Source of the DNA: Prevotellaceae bacterium
GTDB taxonomy: Bacteria; Bacteroidota; Bacteroidia; Bacteroidales; Bacteroidaceae
Length of the DNA stretch: 64,000 nt
Direction: 5' to 3'
NCBI GenBank assembly: GCA_015256945.1
Contig: JABZLB010000013.1
Coordinates: 3,789-67,788, forward strand
The notes under the pieces were generated by a model. The model did not search any database. It saw nothing but the letters and a program-made list of their open reading frames with translations, and was not told the DNA's origin. Of this stretch, positions 34,994 through 43,282 are shown in pieces (position 1 is the stretch's first letter; each line of letters starts with the position of its first letter). A program made the position numbers and the translations under genes.

Positions 34994-35810
34994 ACTCGGC
35001 AGCTAAAATTTCATTATAAAAATCTTTATATGCTGCGGCATAATCAGCCTCTTTAGGATACCTCATCAACGGGCGGTTACTATTTATAGCATATTCTAAA
35101 AGATCCTTATTGACATTTTCTCCTGCCTCAATAACAGCATCACTATAATCGATAGCCATTTTTCCCAGTTCAATAAAATTGAAATTTTCGGCGTATGGTT
35201 TTAACAAGTCTGCCTTTGCATTGCCAAATTCCACACAACGTTTGAAGTTACCGCCAAGCGATGACTTAAATTGGTTATGGAAAAGAGATGTTATTACTTT
35301 CGTGTTTGCAAAAGAAGGGTCGTCATGATATGCCGTTTTGATGTACAAAGGAACCACAGCAGACATCCATCCCTGGCATTGAACAATGTCAGGGGTCCAT
35401 CGTAATTTCTTTACCGTTTCGAGCACACCGCGTGCAAAGAATATCGCACGTTCACCATTATCAGGATATTCATCGCCGTTCTCATCTTCAGTCATCGCCT
35501 GGCGACGTATAAAATAATCCTCGTTATCTATAAAGTAAACTTGTAGTCTTGAAACAGGAATGCTGGCAACTTTAATAATCAAAGGATGGTCTGTTTCATC
35601 AATAACAAGATTCATTCCTGAAAGACGGATTACCTCGTGCAATTGTCCTCTTCTTTCATTTATGTTTCCCCATTTCGGCATAAAAGTACGAATCTCGAAC
35701 CCGTTCTCTTGTATCTGCTGTGGAAGATCACGTCCCATCCGAGACAATTCAGTTTCAGGGACATAGGGTATAATCTCCTGGTTGATGAATAATACTTTTT
35801 TTCCAGCCAT
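34992..35810 (-). CDS. Half-size starch/glycogen synthase (GT5 N-terminal domain only)
   Basis: 272 residues that align with the N-terminal Rossmann half of GT5 synthases ('VLFINQEIIPYVPETELSRM', 'FEIRTFMPKWGNINERR', 'DIVQCQGWMSAVVPLYIK'). Full GT5 enzymes have ~480 residues. The C-terminal ADP-glucose-binding half is missing, and the N-terminal KxGG loop is replaced by 'ELSRMGRDLP'. This short form is, as I recall, widespread and conserved in Bacteroidota, so it is not simply a broken gene, but catalysis as ADP-glucose:glucan transferase looks unlikely alone. It has its own promoter at 35843-35850. Confidence 0.85.
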   Translation of the reverse strand: MAGKKVLFINQEIIPYVPETELSRMGRDLPQQIQENGFEIRTFMPKWGNINERRGQLHEVIRLSGMNLVIDETDHPLIIKVASIPVSRLQVYFIDNEDYFIRRQAMTEDENGDEYPDNGERAIFFARGVLETVKKLRWTPDIVQCQGWMSAVVPLYIKTAYHDDPSFANTKVITSLFHNQFKSSLGGNFKRCVEFGNAKADLLKPYAENFNFIELGKMAIDYSDAVIEAGENVNKDLLEYAINSNRPLMRYPKEADYAAAYKDFYNEILAAE

Positions 35811-35842
35811 TACAATTCAATCCTAATTTAATTTATATGGTG

Positions 35843-35850
35843 CAAAGTTA
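35843..35850 (-). promoter_or_regulatory. -7 box for the short starch-synthase-like gene
   Basis: TAACTTTG on the minus strand, with a ~27-base leader. Confidence 0.65.
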
Positions 35851-35866
35851 CGTAAAAATAATGAAT

Positions 35867-35908
35867 AAACGTCTGATTTTGCATGTTTTTATACAAAACC
35901 AGACGTTT
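35867..35908 (-). terminator. Hairpin downstream of the mmd operon (distal)
   Basis: A 15-bp stem with one mismatch (35867-35881 with 35894-35908), T-rich after it on the minus strand. It is the second of two hairpins after the mmdC stop. Confidence 0.6.
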
Positions 35909-35920
35909 TCACGTTTGTTG

Positions 35921-35956
35921 ATTAATTGCCTTATCATGAATGGTAAGGCAATTAAT
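35921..35956 (-). terminator. Hairpin downstream of the mmd operon (proximal)
   Basis: A perfect 13-bp stem (35921-35933 with 35944-35956), 29 bases past the mmdC stop. Confidence 0.6.
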
Positions 35957-35985
35957 TATAATAACCTTAAGGTTATATCATATGG

Positions 35986-36417
35986 TTATTCAATCACAAC
36001 CAGGGCATCATCTTCCATGACACTTTGGCCCACTTTAACGCAAATGGCGGTCACCTTACCACTTTTCTCAGCTTCGATATTGTTGGCCATCTTCATAGCT
36101 TCCAAAACAACAACAGTATCGCCGGCCTGAACTTCTTCGCCCACCTTAACGCTGATACCTGTAATTGTGCCGGGTAATGGAGCTTTTACAGCATTTGCCG
36201 TATTTACGTTTGTAACGGGAGCTGCTTCTTTATCAGCTTCTTCCTGTGCCGGTTTGCCCAATACTACCTTTTTCTTTTCATCTTCGGCAGTCTTCTCCAT
36301 GCCTACCTCGTAAGCCTCTCCATTTACTTTAAGGCTGGCAATATTTGTATCTTCGTTGACACTTTCAATCTCAACCTGATACTCCTTACCATTGATTGTA
36401 TATTTAAATTCTTTCAT
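35986..36417 (-). CDS. mmdC: Biotin carrier subunit of an acyl-CoA carboxyltransferase/decarboxylase
   Basis: 143 residues. A short N-terminal domain is followed by a linker rich in Glu, Ala and Val, then the biotinyl domain with the biotinylated Lys in 'VLEAMKMANNIEA' near residue 109. It carries CO2 on biotin for the carboxyltransferase encoded upstream by mmdA. It is the last gene of the operon mmdA, a 49-codon gene, mmdC. No membrane beta subunit follows. Confidence 0.9.
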   Translation of the reverse strand: MKEFKYTINGKEYQVEIESVNEDTNIASLKVNGEAYEVGMEKTAEDEKKKVVLGKPAQEEADKEAAPVTNVNTANAVKAPLPGTITGISVKVGEEVQAGDTVVVLEAMKMANNIEAEKSGKVTAICVKVGQSVMEDDALVVIE

Positions 36418-36423
36418 TTTCTT

Positions 36424-36573
36424 TTACGGTTTAGCTGTGAATGAGAGTATTTTTGCATCCCAAAGTGTTTGCTTTGGCCTGATAGTTATTACTCCCGGCT
36501 CTTTATCGTGTACGTTATTACCCTGAAACTCGTAGAGAGCCATGGCAATAGCTGCATAAATGTTCTTATCCAT
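36424..36573 (-). CDS. 49-residue protein between mmdA and mmdC
   Basis: An intact frame from the ATG at 36573 to TAA at 36424, six bases before mmdC. It begins MDKNIYAAIAMALYEF and contains NNVHDKEPGVITI and KQTLWDAKIL. A short helix then the 'VHD.EPGVITI' strand recalls the soluble tail of OadG-like gamma subunits and the short conserved protein in the same place in other Bacteroidales operons. There is no clear membrane segment, so it may only be the cytosolic part. Its place between the two subunit genes and the tight spacing support it. Confidence 0.72.
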   Translation of the reverse strand: MDKNIYAAIAMALYEFQGNNVHDKEPGVITIRPKQTLWDAKILSFTAKP

Positions 36574-36633
36574 CACGATTGATTTTTGTAATTAATGATT
36601 TACTTTTTGCCGATATTTACTATCTCTTTACTT

Positions 36634-38199
36634 TTACATGGGCATGCAACCATGCTTCTTTGCCGGTAGCACCTGACGTTTATGTGCCAGTTGTGCCAGG
36701 CCTCTGCAAATGCGGAAGCGTGTATTTCGTGGTTCAATTACATCGTCGATGTATCCGAATTGTGCTGCCTGATATGGATTAGCAAAGGTATTTGTATACT
36801 CCTCTTCTTTCTCAGCGAGGAATGTTTGTACGTCTCCGCCTTCTTCTTTTACGGCTTTTGCTTCTCTTGCACAAAGCACAGCTACTGCTCCTGACGCTCC
36901 CATTACCGCTATTTCAGCCGTTGGCCATGCAAAATTAAGGTCAGCACGCAGCTGCTTACATCCCATCACGATATGGCTTCCACCGTAGCTCTTACGCAGA
37001 TTGATGGTAATTTTGGGCACCGTTGCTTCGCCATAAGCATATAATAATTGTGCACCATGCAGGATAACGGCATTGTATTCCTGTCCTGTTCCAGGCAGGA
37101 AGCCGGGAACATCCACAAGGCTAACGATAGGAATATTGAAAGCATCGCAGAACCGTACAAACCTTGCTCCCTTACGGCTTGCGTTTACATCAAGCACACC
37201 AGCGTAGGCAGCAGGCTGGTTTGCTACAATACCCACGCTCTGTCCGTTGAAGCGTGCAAAGCCGGTAATGATGTTTTTGGCAAACTTTGGCTGTACTTCG
37301 AAGAACTCATTATTGTCGGTAATTGCGGTAATTACCTTGTACATGTCGTATGCCTTGTTTGGATCGTCGGGAAGAATCTCATTCAACAGGTCAGACTTAC
37401 GGTCAATAGGGTCGTTACATTCTGTGCGTGGAGCCTCTTCTGTATTGTTTGAAGGAATGTAGCTTAAGAGCTTTTTCATCATCTCCATAGCCTCTTCCTC
37501 AGTCTTTGCAGTGAAGCTAGTCACGCCGCTTTTGGAAGAATGTACCGATGCTCCGCCCAGATGTTCGGCGTCAATATCCTCTCCAGTCACGGTCTTTACA
37601 ACCTTAGGGCCTGTAAGGAACATATAGCTTGTACCCTCAGTCATGAGAATAAAGTCGGTCAATGCCGGCGAATATACAGCACCACCTGCGCACGGGCCCA
37701 TAATGGCACTGATTTGAGGAATCACTCCTGACGCCAAAATGTTGCGCTCAAATATCTCTCCATATCCGGCAAGTGCAGAAATACCTTCCTGTATTCGTGC
37801 CCCGCCCGAGTCGTTCATACATATTACAGGTGCGCCGTTTTGCATGGCCATATCCATGACTTTGCATATTTTCTGTGCCATGGTCTCCGACAGCGAACCG
37901 CCGTTTACGGTAAAGTCCTGTGCATATACGTATACCAACCTGCCGTCAATAGTGGCTGAGCCTGCTACAACGCCATCGCCAGGATACTGTTTCTTTTCCA
38001 TGCCGAAGTTATGGCAGCGATGTAGTTTAAACATGTCATATTCTTCAAAGCTTCCCTTGTCAACCAGCATGTCAATACGTTCACGGGCTGTATATTTTCC
38101 ACGTGCGTGCTGTTTGTCAATAGCTTTCTGCCCACCGCCGAGATAAGCCTGCTCACGTTTGGCTACAAGCTCTTTGATTTTTTCAGTTTGCTTACTCAT
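36634..38199 (-). CDS. mmdA: Methylmalonyl-CoA/propionyl-CoA carboxyltransferase subunit
   Basis: 521 residues, the normal size of this crotonase-fold subunit. Oxyanion-hole regions 'MNDSGGARIQEGI' and 'GPCAGGAVYSPALTDF' are in the N-terminal half, and 'VDVPGFLPGTGQEYNAVILH' with 'RKSYGGSHIVMGCKQL' in the C-terminal half. It moves the carboxyl group between methylmalonyl-CoA/propionyl-CoA and biotin, as part of the succinate-propionate route of anaerobic Bacteroidales. It heads the operon and has the promoter at 38235-38242. Confidence 0.93.
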   Translation of the reverse strand: MSKQTEKIKELVAKREQAYLGGGQKAIDKQHARGKYTARERIDMLVDKGSFEEYDMFKLHRCHNFGMEKKQYPGDGVVAGSATIDGRLVYVYAQDFTVNGGSLSETMAQKICKVMDMAMQNGAPVICMNDSGGARIQEGISALAGYGEIFERNILASGVIPQISAIMGPCAGGAVYSPALTDFILMTEGTSYMFLTGPKVVKTVTGEDIDAEHLGGASVHSSKSGVTSFTAKTEEEAMEMMKKLLSYIPSNNTEEAPRTECNDPIDRKSDLLNEILPDDPNKAYDMYKVITAITDNNEFFEVQPKFAKNIITGFARFNGQSVGIVANQPAAYAGVLDVNASRKGARFVRFCDAFNIPIVSLVDVPGFLPGTGQEYNAVILHGAQLLYAYGEATVPKITINLRKSYGGSHIVMGCKQLRADLNFAWPTAEIAVMGASGAVAVLCAREAKAVKEEGGDVQTFLAEKEEEYTNTFANPYQAAQFGYIDDVIEPRNTRFRICRGLAQLAHKRQVLPAKKHGCMPM

Positions 38200-38234
38200 A
38201 TTTTATCTGTTATTCTGTAATTTACAATTGTCCG

Positions 38235-38242
38235 CAAAGTTA
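38235..38242 (-). promoter_or_regulatory. -7 box for the mmd operon
   Basis: TAACTTTG on the minus strand, ~29 bases of leader before mmdA. Confidence 0.65.
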
Positions 38243-38323
38243 CAAATTAAAATCGATATATATTAAATGATGATTTTTATTTAATGTTATTTTAGTAGCA
38301 TATTATCGTTAATATGCAGCCCG

Positions 38324-39205
38324 TCAGTCGATATAGCGTTTCAGAATGTCCGTATACTCATCTATTCTACGGTCACGAAGGAAAGGCCACCAGCGCCTGA
38401 CCTGTTCACTGTGTGCCATATCAATATCTATTATCTGGCATTCTTCGTCCTTCTCTGAAGCTTGATAGCATAGCTCTCCTTGCGGACCGGCGATGAAACT
38501 TGAACCCCAAAACTGTATGCCTGCGGTTTGATGGCTCGGGTCTTCTTCCCATCCTACGCGGTTAACAGCTACAACAGGCAGCCCGTTGGCTACGGCATGC
38601 CCTCGCTGAACTGTTGTCCATGCTTCGCGCTGGCGGGCTTGTTCTTCTGCCGAATCGCTCGATTCGTAGCCTATTGCCGTCGGATATATTAATATTTGTG
38701 CGCCTTGAAGTGCCATCAAACGGGCAGCTTCGGGATACCATTGGTCCCAGCATACCAGCACTCCCAATCGTCCAACTGATGTGTCGATGGGGTGAAAGCC
38801 TAAGTCGCCTGGCGTAAAATAAAACTTTTCGTAATATGCAGGGTCGTCAGGAATGTGCATTTTCCGGTACATACCGGCAATAGTTCCATCCTTTTCCAAT
38901 ACTACTGCCGTATTGTGATAAAGGCCAGGGGCACGCTTTTCAAACAAAGAGGTTACAATAACCACGCCATATTGCTTTGCCAGTTCGCCGTACAGGCGTG
39001 TAGAGGGGCCTGGTATTGGTTCGGCCATATCAAAATTGTTTACATCCTCTACCTGGCAAAAGTATAGCGAATTGTGCAGCTCCTGCAGCACGATAAGCTG
39101 TGCACCGCGGTGTGCCAGTTTTTTAATGCCCTCAGCAATACGTCGTATATTTTCTTCCGAATCGGCAACATTATGTTGCTGTAATATCCCTATTCTTATT
39201 TCCAT
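38324..39205 (-). CDS. aguB: N-carbamoylputrescine amidase
   Basis: 293 residues from the Met at 39205 (MEIRIGILQQHNV). The nitrilase-fold catalytic triad is visible: Glu in 'LIVLQELHNS', Lys in 'YRKMHIPDDP' and Cys in 'VLVCWDQWYPEAAR'. It hydrolyses N-carbamoylputrescine to putrescine, CO2 and ammonia in the cytosol. It follows aguA by 35 bases, so the two form a complete agmatine-to-putrescine operon. Confidence 0.94.
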   Translation of the reverse strand: MEIRIGILQQHNVADSEENIRRIAEGIKKLAHRGAQLIVLQELHNSLYFCQVEDVNNFDMAEPIPGPSTRLYGELAKQYGVVIVTSLFEKRAPGLYHNTAVVLEKDGTIAGMYRKMHIPDDPAYYEKFYFTPGDLGFHPIDTSVGRLGVLVCWDQWYPEAARLMALQGAQILIYPTAIGYESSDSAEEQARQREAWTTVQRGHAVANGLPVVAVNRVGWEEDPSHQTAGIQFWGSSFIAGPQGELCYQASEKDEECQIIDIDMAHSEQVRRWWPFLRDRRIDEYTDILKRYID

Positions 39206-39240
39206 ATTCTGTATTATTGTATAGCGTTCGTAATATTCTG

Positions 39241-40308
39241 TTATTTTATTACACCGCAAGGATACTGCATGGTAAGGCAATGTAGCGATCCATGCTGCCT
39301 TACTACGGTTGTTGCATCTATGCAAACTACTTCTTTATCGGGAAAGGCTTGTTTGATAATGCGTGCAGCCTCGGTATCTTTGTTCTTTTGTTGGTATGCC
39401 GGTACGATAACCGAGCGGTTTAATATAACAAAGTTGGCGTAGGTTGCAGGCAATCGCTGGCCGTCGTCAAAGATGGCATCGGGCATCGGTAGTTTCAGCA
39501 ACTTATAGCTTTCACCGTTTAAAGTGGATAGTTTCCTTAGCTCATCTTCTAATAATTTAAAGTCGGTAAATTGTTCATCCTCCTTATCATCGCATCCCTG
39601 ATAAACAATAGTGTCGTTCGGACACAGTCTTACGATAGTGTCAATATGGCCATCAGTATCATCGCCAACAAGCTTTCCGTGATGCAACCACACTACACGC
39701 CGGGCATTAAAGTAATTAATCAGTCTATGCTCTATATCATTCTGGTTCATAGGTTGGTTTCTGTTGGGTGCAAGTAAACAGAAGCTTGTTGTCATAATAG
39801 TTCCCTTGCCGTCACTTTCTATCGAGCCACCTTCGAGAACAAACTGTTTATAACTCTTTATGTTGCCATTGAAGGCTTGTTGTTCGAACAGGCTTCTGGT
39901 GATACAATTGTCATGTTGCCATTCGAACTTTTCGCCCCAGCCGTTAAACTTAAAGTCGAGCAACATAGGTTCGCCGGCATTATATGTCTTTGTATCTGAG
40001 GGCATAAGCGTCAGTGGTGCGTGGTCGCGAGCCCATGTATCGTTGTTATAACATTCGAAAATTCTGATGTTCTTAATGTGGTCTTCAGGAATATGCTGTC
40101 GTAAAATACGCTCTACCTCTTCAGGGTTACGGGCTGCAATAATTAATTTTTCTTGCCTGGCTATTTCGCGTGCAAGCTGTATAAAGGTATCTGTAATGGC
40201 GTCGAGGTAAGGTGCCCAGTCGGTATTTTCGTGGGGCCATGTAAGTTGTATGCCACTTTGTGTGGCCCATTCGGCAGGAAGAACGTATGATGTATGCTGG
40301 TCATTCAT
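39241..40308 (-). CDS. aguA: Agmatine deiminase
   Basis: 355 residues of the guanidino-modifying (peptidyl-arginine deiminase-like) fold. Catalytic features are 'CYNNDTWARDHAPL', 'LEGGSIESDGKG', the His/Asp in 'DDTDGHIDTIVRL' and the C-terminal nucleophile Cys in 'QHGSLHCLTMQYP'. It converts agmatine to N-carbamoylputrescine. It is the first gene of the aguA-aguB operon, with a -7 box at 40343-40350. Arginine decarboxylase is not in the window. Confidence 0.95.
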   Translation of the reverse strand: MNDQHTSYVLPAEWATQSGIQLTWPHENTDWAPYLDAITDTFIQLAREIARQEKLIIAARNPEEVERILRQHIPEDHIKNIRIFECYNNDTWARDHAPLTLMPSDTKTYNAGEPMLLDFKFNGWGEKFEWQHDNCITRSLFEQQAFNGNIKSYKQFVLEGGSIESDGKGTIMTTSFCLLAPNRNQPMNQNDIEHRLINYFNARRVVWLHHGKLVGDDTDGHIDTIVRLCPNDTIVYQGCDDKEDEQFTDFKLLEDELRKLSTLNGESYKLLKLPMPDAIFDDGQRLPATYANFVILNRSVIVPAYQQKNKDTEAARIIKQAFPDKEVVCIDATTVVRQHGSLHCLTMQYPCGVIK

Positions 40309-40342
40309 AGCAAAAACTTTATATTAACAATTAGCATAAATG

Positions 40343-40350
40343 CAAAATTA
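40343..40350 (-). promoter_or_regulatory. -7 box for aguA-aguB
   Basis: TAATTTTG on the minus strand, ~28 bases of leader. Confidence 0.6.
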
Positions 40351-40515
40351 TATAATAAACTTGATATATCTGTTGGGGAAACTAAAAAACATGTTCCTTT
40401 TGTTTTACTTCTTAAAACAGCAGATGCTCTGTATTTCCTTTCTTTTGGCTGGCAGATAAGCCTGTAACATACAACTCTTTAAACCATTTTGTATCAGACA
40501 TTCTTCTTGGATGGT

Positions 40516-40609
40516 CATTGTACGGCGGCCGTCAGCAACGCGTACGACGGTCGCCGTACGATGGGTTTGACGGCCGTCAACAGCGTTGCTGACGGCCGCC
40601 ATACAGTGG
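40516..40609. repeat. Double-hairpin GC-rich repeat, copy D
   Basis: Same family as copy A, with GTACGGCGG and CCGCCATAC ends and two GACGGCCGTC-type cores. It is in the divergent 540-base gap between aguA and the FetA-like gene; the rest of that gap has only promoters. Confidence 0.9.
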
Positions 40610-40818
40610 CTGTTATGGTGTTTTCCAGTTAACATATAAGGCCTGGCAGGTAGGTTTTACATTGTTTTCCTTGGTTTATTATTGCCTTATTCGTATTGCA
40701 TGCCCCGTATTTAATGGTCTCTCCCTTCAGTTATCCGGTACTTTCAATAAAATTACGAAATTATGGGGCCGGTATATGAAAAACAGGATAAAAAAGCAGT
40801 ATGTGACTGAAATTGTTG

Positions 40819-40826
40819 TATCTTTG
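40819..40826 (+). promoter_or_regulatory. -7 box for the FetAB-like operon
   Basis: TATCTTTG fits TAnnTTTG, 22 bases before the ATG at 40849. Confidence 0.65.
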
Positions 40827-40848
40827 TCGTAAGAAACAGGTATAAAAC

Positions 40849-41445
40849 ATGATAGAGTTTAAGAATGTAAGCATAAAACTTGCCGATGGTTCATCGTCTT
40901 ATCCTTTTTCGCTGGTTGTTCATGAAGGTGAATGTGTATGTCTTCAGGGACAAAAGGGTAGTGGTAAAACGGCTTTGCTTATGGCTATCATGGGTTTAGT
41001 GCCTATCAATAAGGGCTTTATTACCATTGACGGTGAACTTGTGTCGTCAGGTTCAGGTGAATATTTCAGGCGAATGATGGCCTATGTTCCGCAGCAGGTA
41101 CCTTGTGATGATATGACACTACGTGAGCTTTATGCCCGTATTTTACAATTAAAGGTAAATGCTTCCGGGCCTTATGACGAAGTTTTCATCCAAAATAACA
41201 TGGAATTGGCAGGGATTGATAAAGCACTGATAAACAAAAGTATAAGAGGTTTAGATAAAGAAACCATACAGCTTGCAATGCTGGCTGTTTTGCCTTTGCT
41301 GAAAAAGAAAATTATTTTGCTTGACCATTTACCACAGACTACTGTGGTATCGCAGTGGATGTCAAATTTAACGGCTATGGGTTCAGAAGTTATTTATACG
41401 TGTGAGACGAATCAAATGCAGTATCATAAAATCATCAATATTTAG
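40849..41445 (+). CDS. Degenerate ABC ATPase of a FetAB-like transporter
   Basis: 198 residues. The Walker A loop 'LQGQKGSGKTALL' and a Q-loop 'VPQQVP' are present. The ABC signature (LSGGQ) is absent: the equivalent region reads 'IRGLDKETIQLAM'. Walker B 'KKKIILLDHLPQ' has His where the catalytic Glu should be, and the switch His is not evident. It should bind nucleotide but hydrolyse it poorly, if at all. The gene is 3 bases before a FetB-like permease, so they form one transporter. Length is slightly below the usual ~220. Confidence 0.8.
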   Translation: MIEFKNVSIKLADGSSSYPFSLVVHEGECVCLQGQKGSGKTALLMAIMGLVPINKGFITIDGELVSSGSGEYFRRMMAYVPQQVPCDDMTLRELYARILQLKVNASGPYDEVFIQNNMELAGIDKALINKSIRGLDKETIQLAMLAVLPLLKKKIILLDHLPQTTVVSQWMSNLTAMGSEVIYTCETNQMQYHKIINI

Positions 41446-41448
41446 GCT

Positions 41449-42306
41449 ATGTCTGTTACAGTTTGGGGAATACTTTCAGGAATCTTGTTGCTTGCCATAC
41501 CCATTTACGTTATTTACAGGTTTAAACTGGGCATGATAAATCGCTTTTTGGTATCGGTTTGCCGTATGATGCTTGTTGTTGCAGGCATGGGTTTGCTGAT
41601 TTTTGCTGCGGTAAAGCTTGACAGTATTGGCTTTGATATATCAGCATTACTGATTATCGTGCTGGTTTCGTCGGCATTGGTTATACGGAAAGCAGGTTTA
41701 AAACCGGTAAAATTATTGGTTCCTGTGGCAGGAGGCATGCTGTTGTCTACTTTGGTTATTGGTTTTTATGTGCTGTTTTTTGTACTGGGACAAAAGAATC
41801 CTTTTGCGCCACAGCTGTTCCTTCCCGTCATGGGTTTTGTTGCATTTGGCATGATTCGGGCAAACGCAAGGTCGCTTGAGGTTTATTATATGGGACTGAA
41901 GAACCATTCACAATTATATTATTATCTGCTTGGTAACGGCAGTTCCCATCGCGAAGCCATCGATTATTTGTTGCGTCGAAGTCTGCAGGCATCGCTCGTA
42001 TCGTCGTTAAAGCAGGTTTCGCATATTGTCATGTTATCGGCTCCTGTGCTTATGTTTGGCATGATAATAGGAGGAACTGACGCTGTTACGGCAGCGGTTT
42101 GTCAGTTTTTGTTTATGATTGTGTTAACAGTTGCGTCAACAGGAATGGTGTTTATTACGCTATTGCTGGCCCGACGAGGTAGTTTTGACGAATACGAAAG
42201 ACTTAAACCTGTATTTAAAAACGACCGTGAGTCAGCTTCAAACTCTTTATCCAGTCCTTCAATACCCCCGCATACTGATTCTGAGAATCGGCTACAAGAA
42301 GAATAA
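41449..42306 (+). CDS. FetB/YbbM-like ABC permease
   Basis: 285 residues with about seven membrane segments ('GILSGILLLAIPIYVIYRF', 'MMLVVAGMGLLIFAAV', 'ISALLIIVLVSSALVI', 'LLSTLVIGFYVLFFVLG', and others). The central 'GFVAFGMIRANARSLEVYYM' and the region near 'VLMFGMIIGGTDAVTAAVCQF' match the UPF0014/FetB family. In E. coli, FetAB is implicated in iron export and oxidative-stress resistance. The last 92 bases overlap the convergent esterase-like gene, and the matching C-terminal tail is hydrophilic and low in complexity. Confidence 0.85.
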   Translation: MSVTVWGILSGILLLAIPIYVIYRFKLGMINRFLVSVCRMMLVVAGMGLLIFAAVKLDSIGFDISALLIIVLVSSALVIRKAGLKPVKLLVPVAGGMLLSTLVIGFYVLFFVLGQKNPFAPQLFLPVMGFVAFGMIRANARSLEVYYMGLKNHSQLYYYLLGNGSSHREAIDYLLRRSLQASLVSSLKQVSHIVMLSAPVLMFGMIIGGTDAVTAAVCQFLFMIVLTVASTGMVFITLLLARRGSFDEYERLKPVFKNDRESASNSLSSPSIPPHTDSENRLQEE

Positions 42307-43159
42307 CTCTTGAACCATCGTTCAGCGTTGGCCCTAAGCACATACCCTCATAGTTGGCTAAATTTCTGCTGGTTAAATTGAGCTTGGTTTTCCATCGGGC
42401 AAGTAAGTTCTTTTCATGCTTGCCGGGAATATAATGGAAAAGCTTGCAATTGACGAACGAACCTATCTTTTTGTGAGGTACAAAAAACTCACGTTCGAGC
42501 AACAAAACGGTACCATCGTCTAACGCGCACAATGTTCCTATGCCGTGTGCATAGAATAAGGCTTTTGCTTTATTGGCTTCAGGAACATCCATATGATACC
42601 TGAACGTGTGAACAGGTTGTAACAATTCGTTATACGACTGTATGTAAACGGTATCGCTTTCGTTGCATGTCCACAGCTCCTTGTTGTGTGCGTTATAGCT
42701 TAATGCTTCGAGACCTAAGTTACCCGGCAGGCGTTTGTATATGTCAGTTTGTGGTACTGTGCGGCCCGTCCGGCTGCCATCGGGGTTATATTCCCTGATT
42801 AAATTATCGGCTTCACCGCTAATCCATATCGTGTTGGTATTGTTATTGCAGGCAATTCCTTCGTCATCCCTGTTGGCATAACCCGATGAACGGAACCCTA
42901 TGTTGCGCGCAGAGCGAATCTCTCCCGTCTGCATGTCGAGCTTAATTTCAAATACAAAAAAGCCGTCTTCCTCTGATTTGTCACTCACTACCGCATATAA
43001 GTCGCCGCCTAACCATGTTATTCCACTGTAATTTCCAGCCGGAATGGTGTGCGGAAATGCGTATTGCCTATTCTCGATAACCTGTAATTGGGCATCAATT
43101 CTTATTGGCATGACGAACATCATAAGAAGGAAGCCTGCAAGACGATGTTTTATTTTCAT
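42215..43159 (-). CDS. Secreted esterase-like (phytase-type propeller) protein
   Basis: 314 residues with a signal peptide ('LAGFLLMMFVMPIRIDAQ'). The mature part resembles the esterase-like domain of phytase (PF13449 type): 'SGITWLGGDLYAVVSDKS', 'DDEGIACNNNTNTIWISGE', 'GLEALSYNAHNKELWTCNE' and 'YEGMCLGPTLNDGSRVILLV'. These are periplasmic beta-propellers with possible phosphatase or esterase action; the substrate is unknown. Its last ~30 codons are antisense to the end of the FetB-like gene. Confidence 0.82.
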   Translation of the reverse strand: MKIKHRLAGFLLMMFVMPIRIDAQLQVIENRQYAFPHTIPAGNYSGITWLGGDLYAVVSDKSEEDGFFVFEIKLDMQTGEIRSARNIGFRSSGYANRDDEGIACNNNTNTIWISGEADNLIREYNPDGSRTGRTVPQTDIYKRLPGNLGLEALSYNAHNKELWTCNESDTVYIQSYNELLQPVHTFRYHMDVPEANKAKALFYAHGIGTLCALDDGTVLLLEREFFVPHKKIGSFVNCKLFHYIPGKHEKNLLARWKTKLNLTSRNLANYEGMCLGPTLNDGSRVILLVADSQNQYAGVLKDWIKSLKLTHGRF

Positions 43160-43245
43160 TTTATTTTACACCATTTTTAGGGCGTATCATACCATGTCAA
43201 CGTATTTAAACCTATGTTTATTGTGCCTAAAAAGCATGGCTTTTC

Positions 43246-43276
43246 TTGGTAATTAAATAGTAAAATTGTATATTTG
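43246..43276 (+). promoter_or_regulatory. Promoter of the structured RNA
   Basis: TTGG at 43246-43249, a 19-base spacer and TATATTTG at 43269-43276 form a near-ideal promoter, with the start expected at about 43283. Confidence 0.7.
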
Positions 43277-43282
43277 CAGCAG

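Noticed and set aside
40405..40635. A 76-codon minus-strand frame over repeat copy D
   Set aside because: Same reason: it spans the double-hairpin repeat in the divergent gap.
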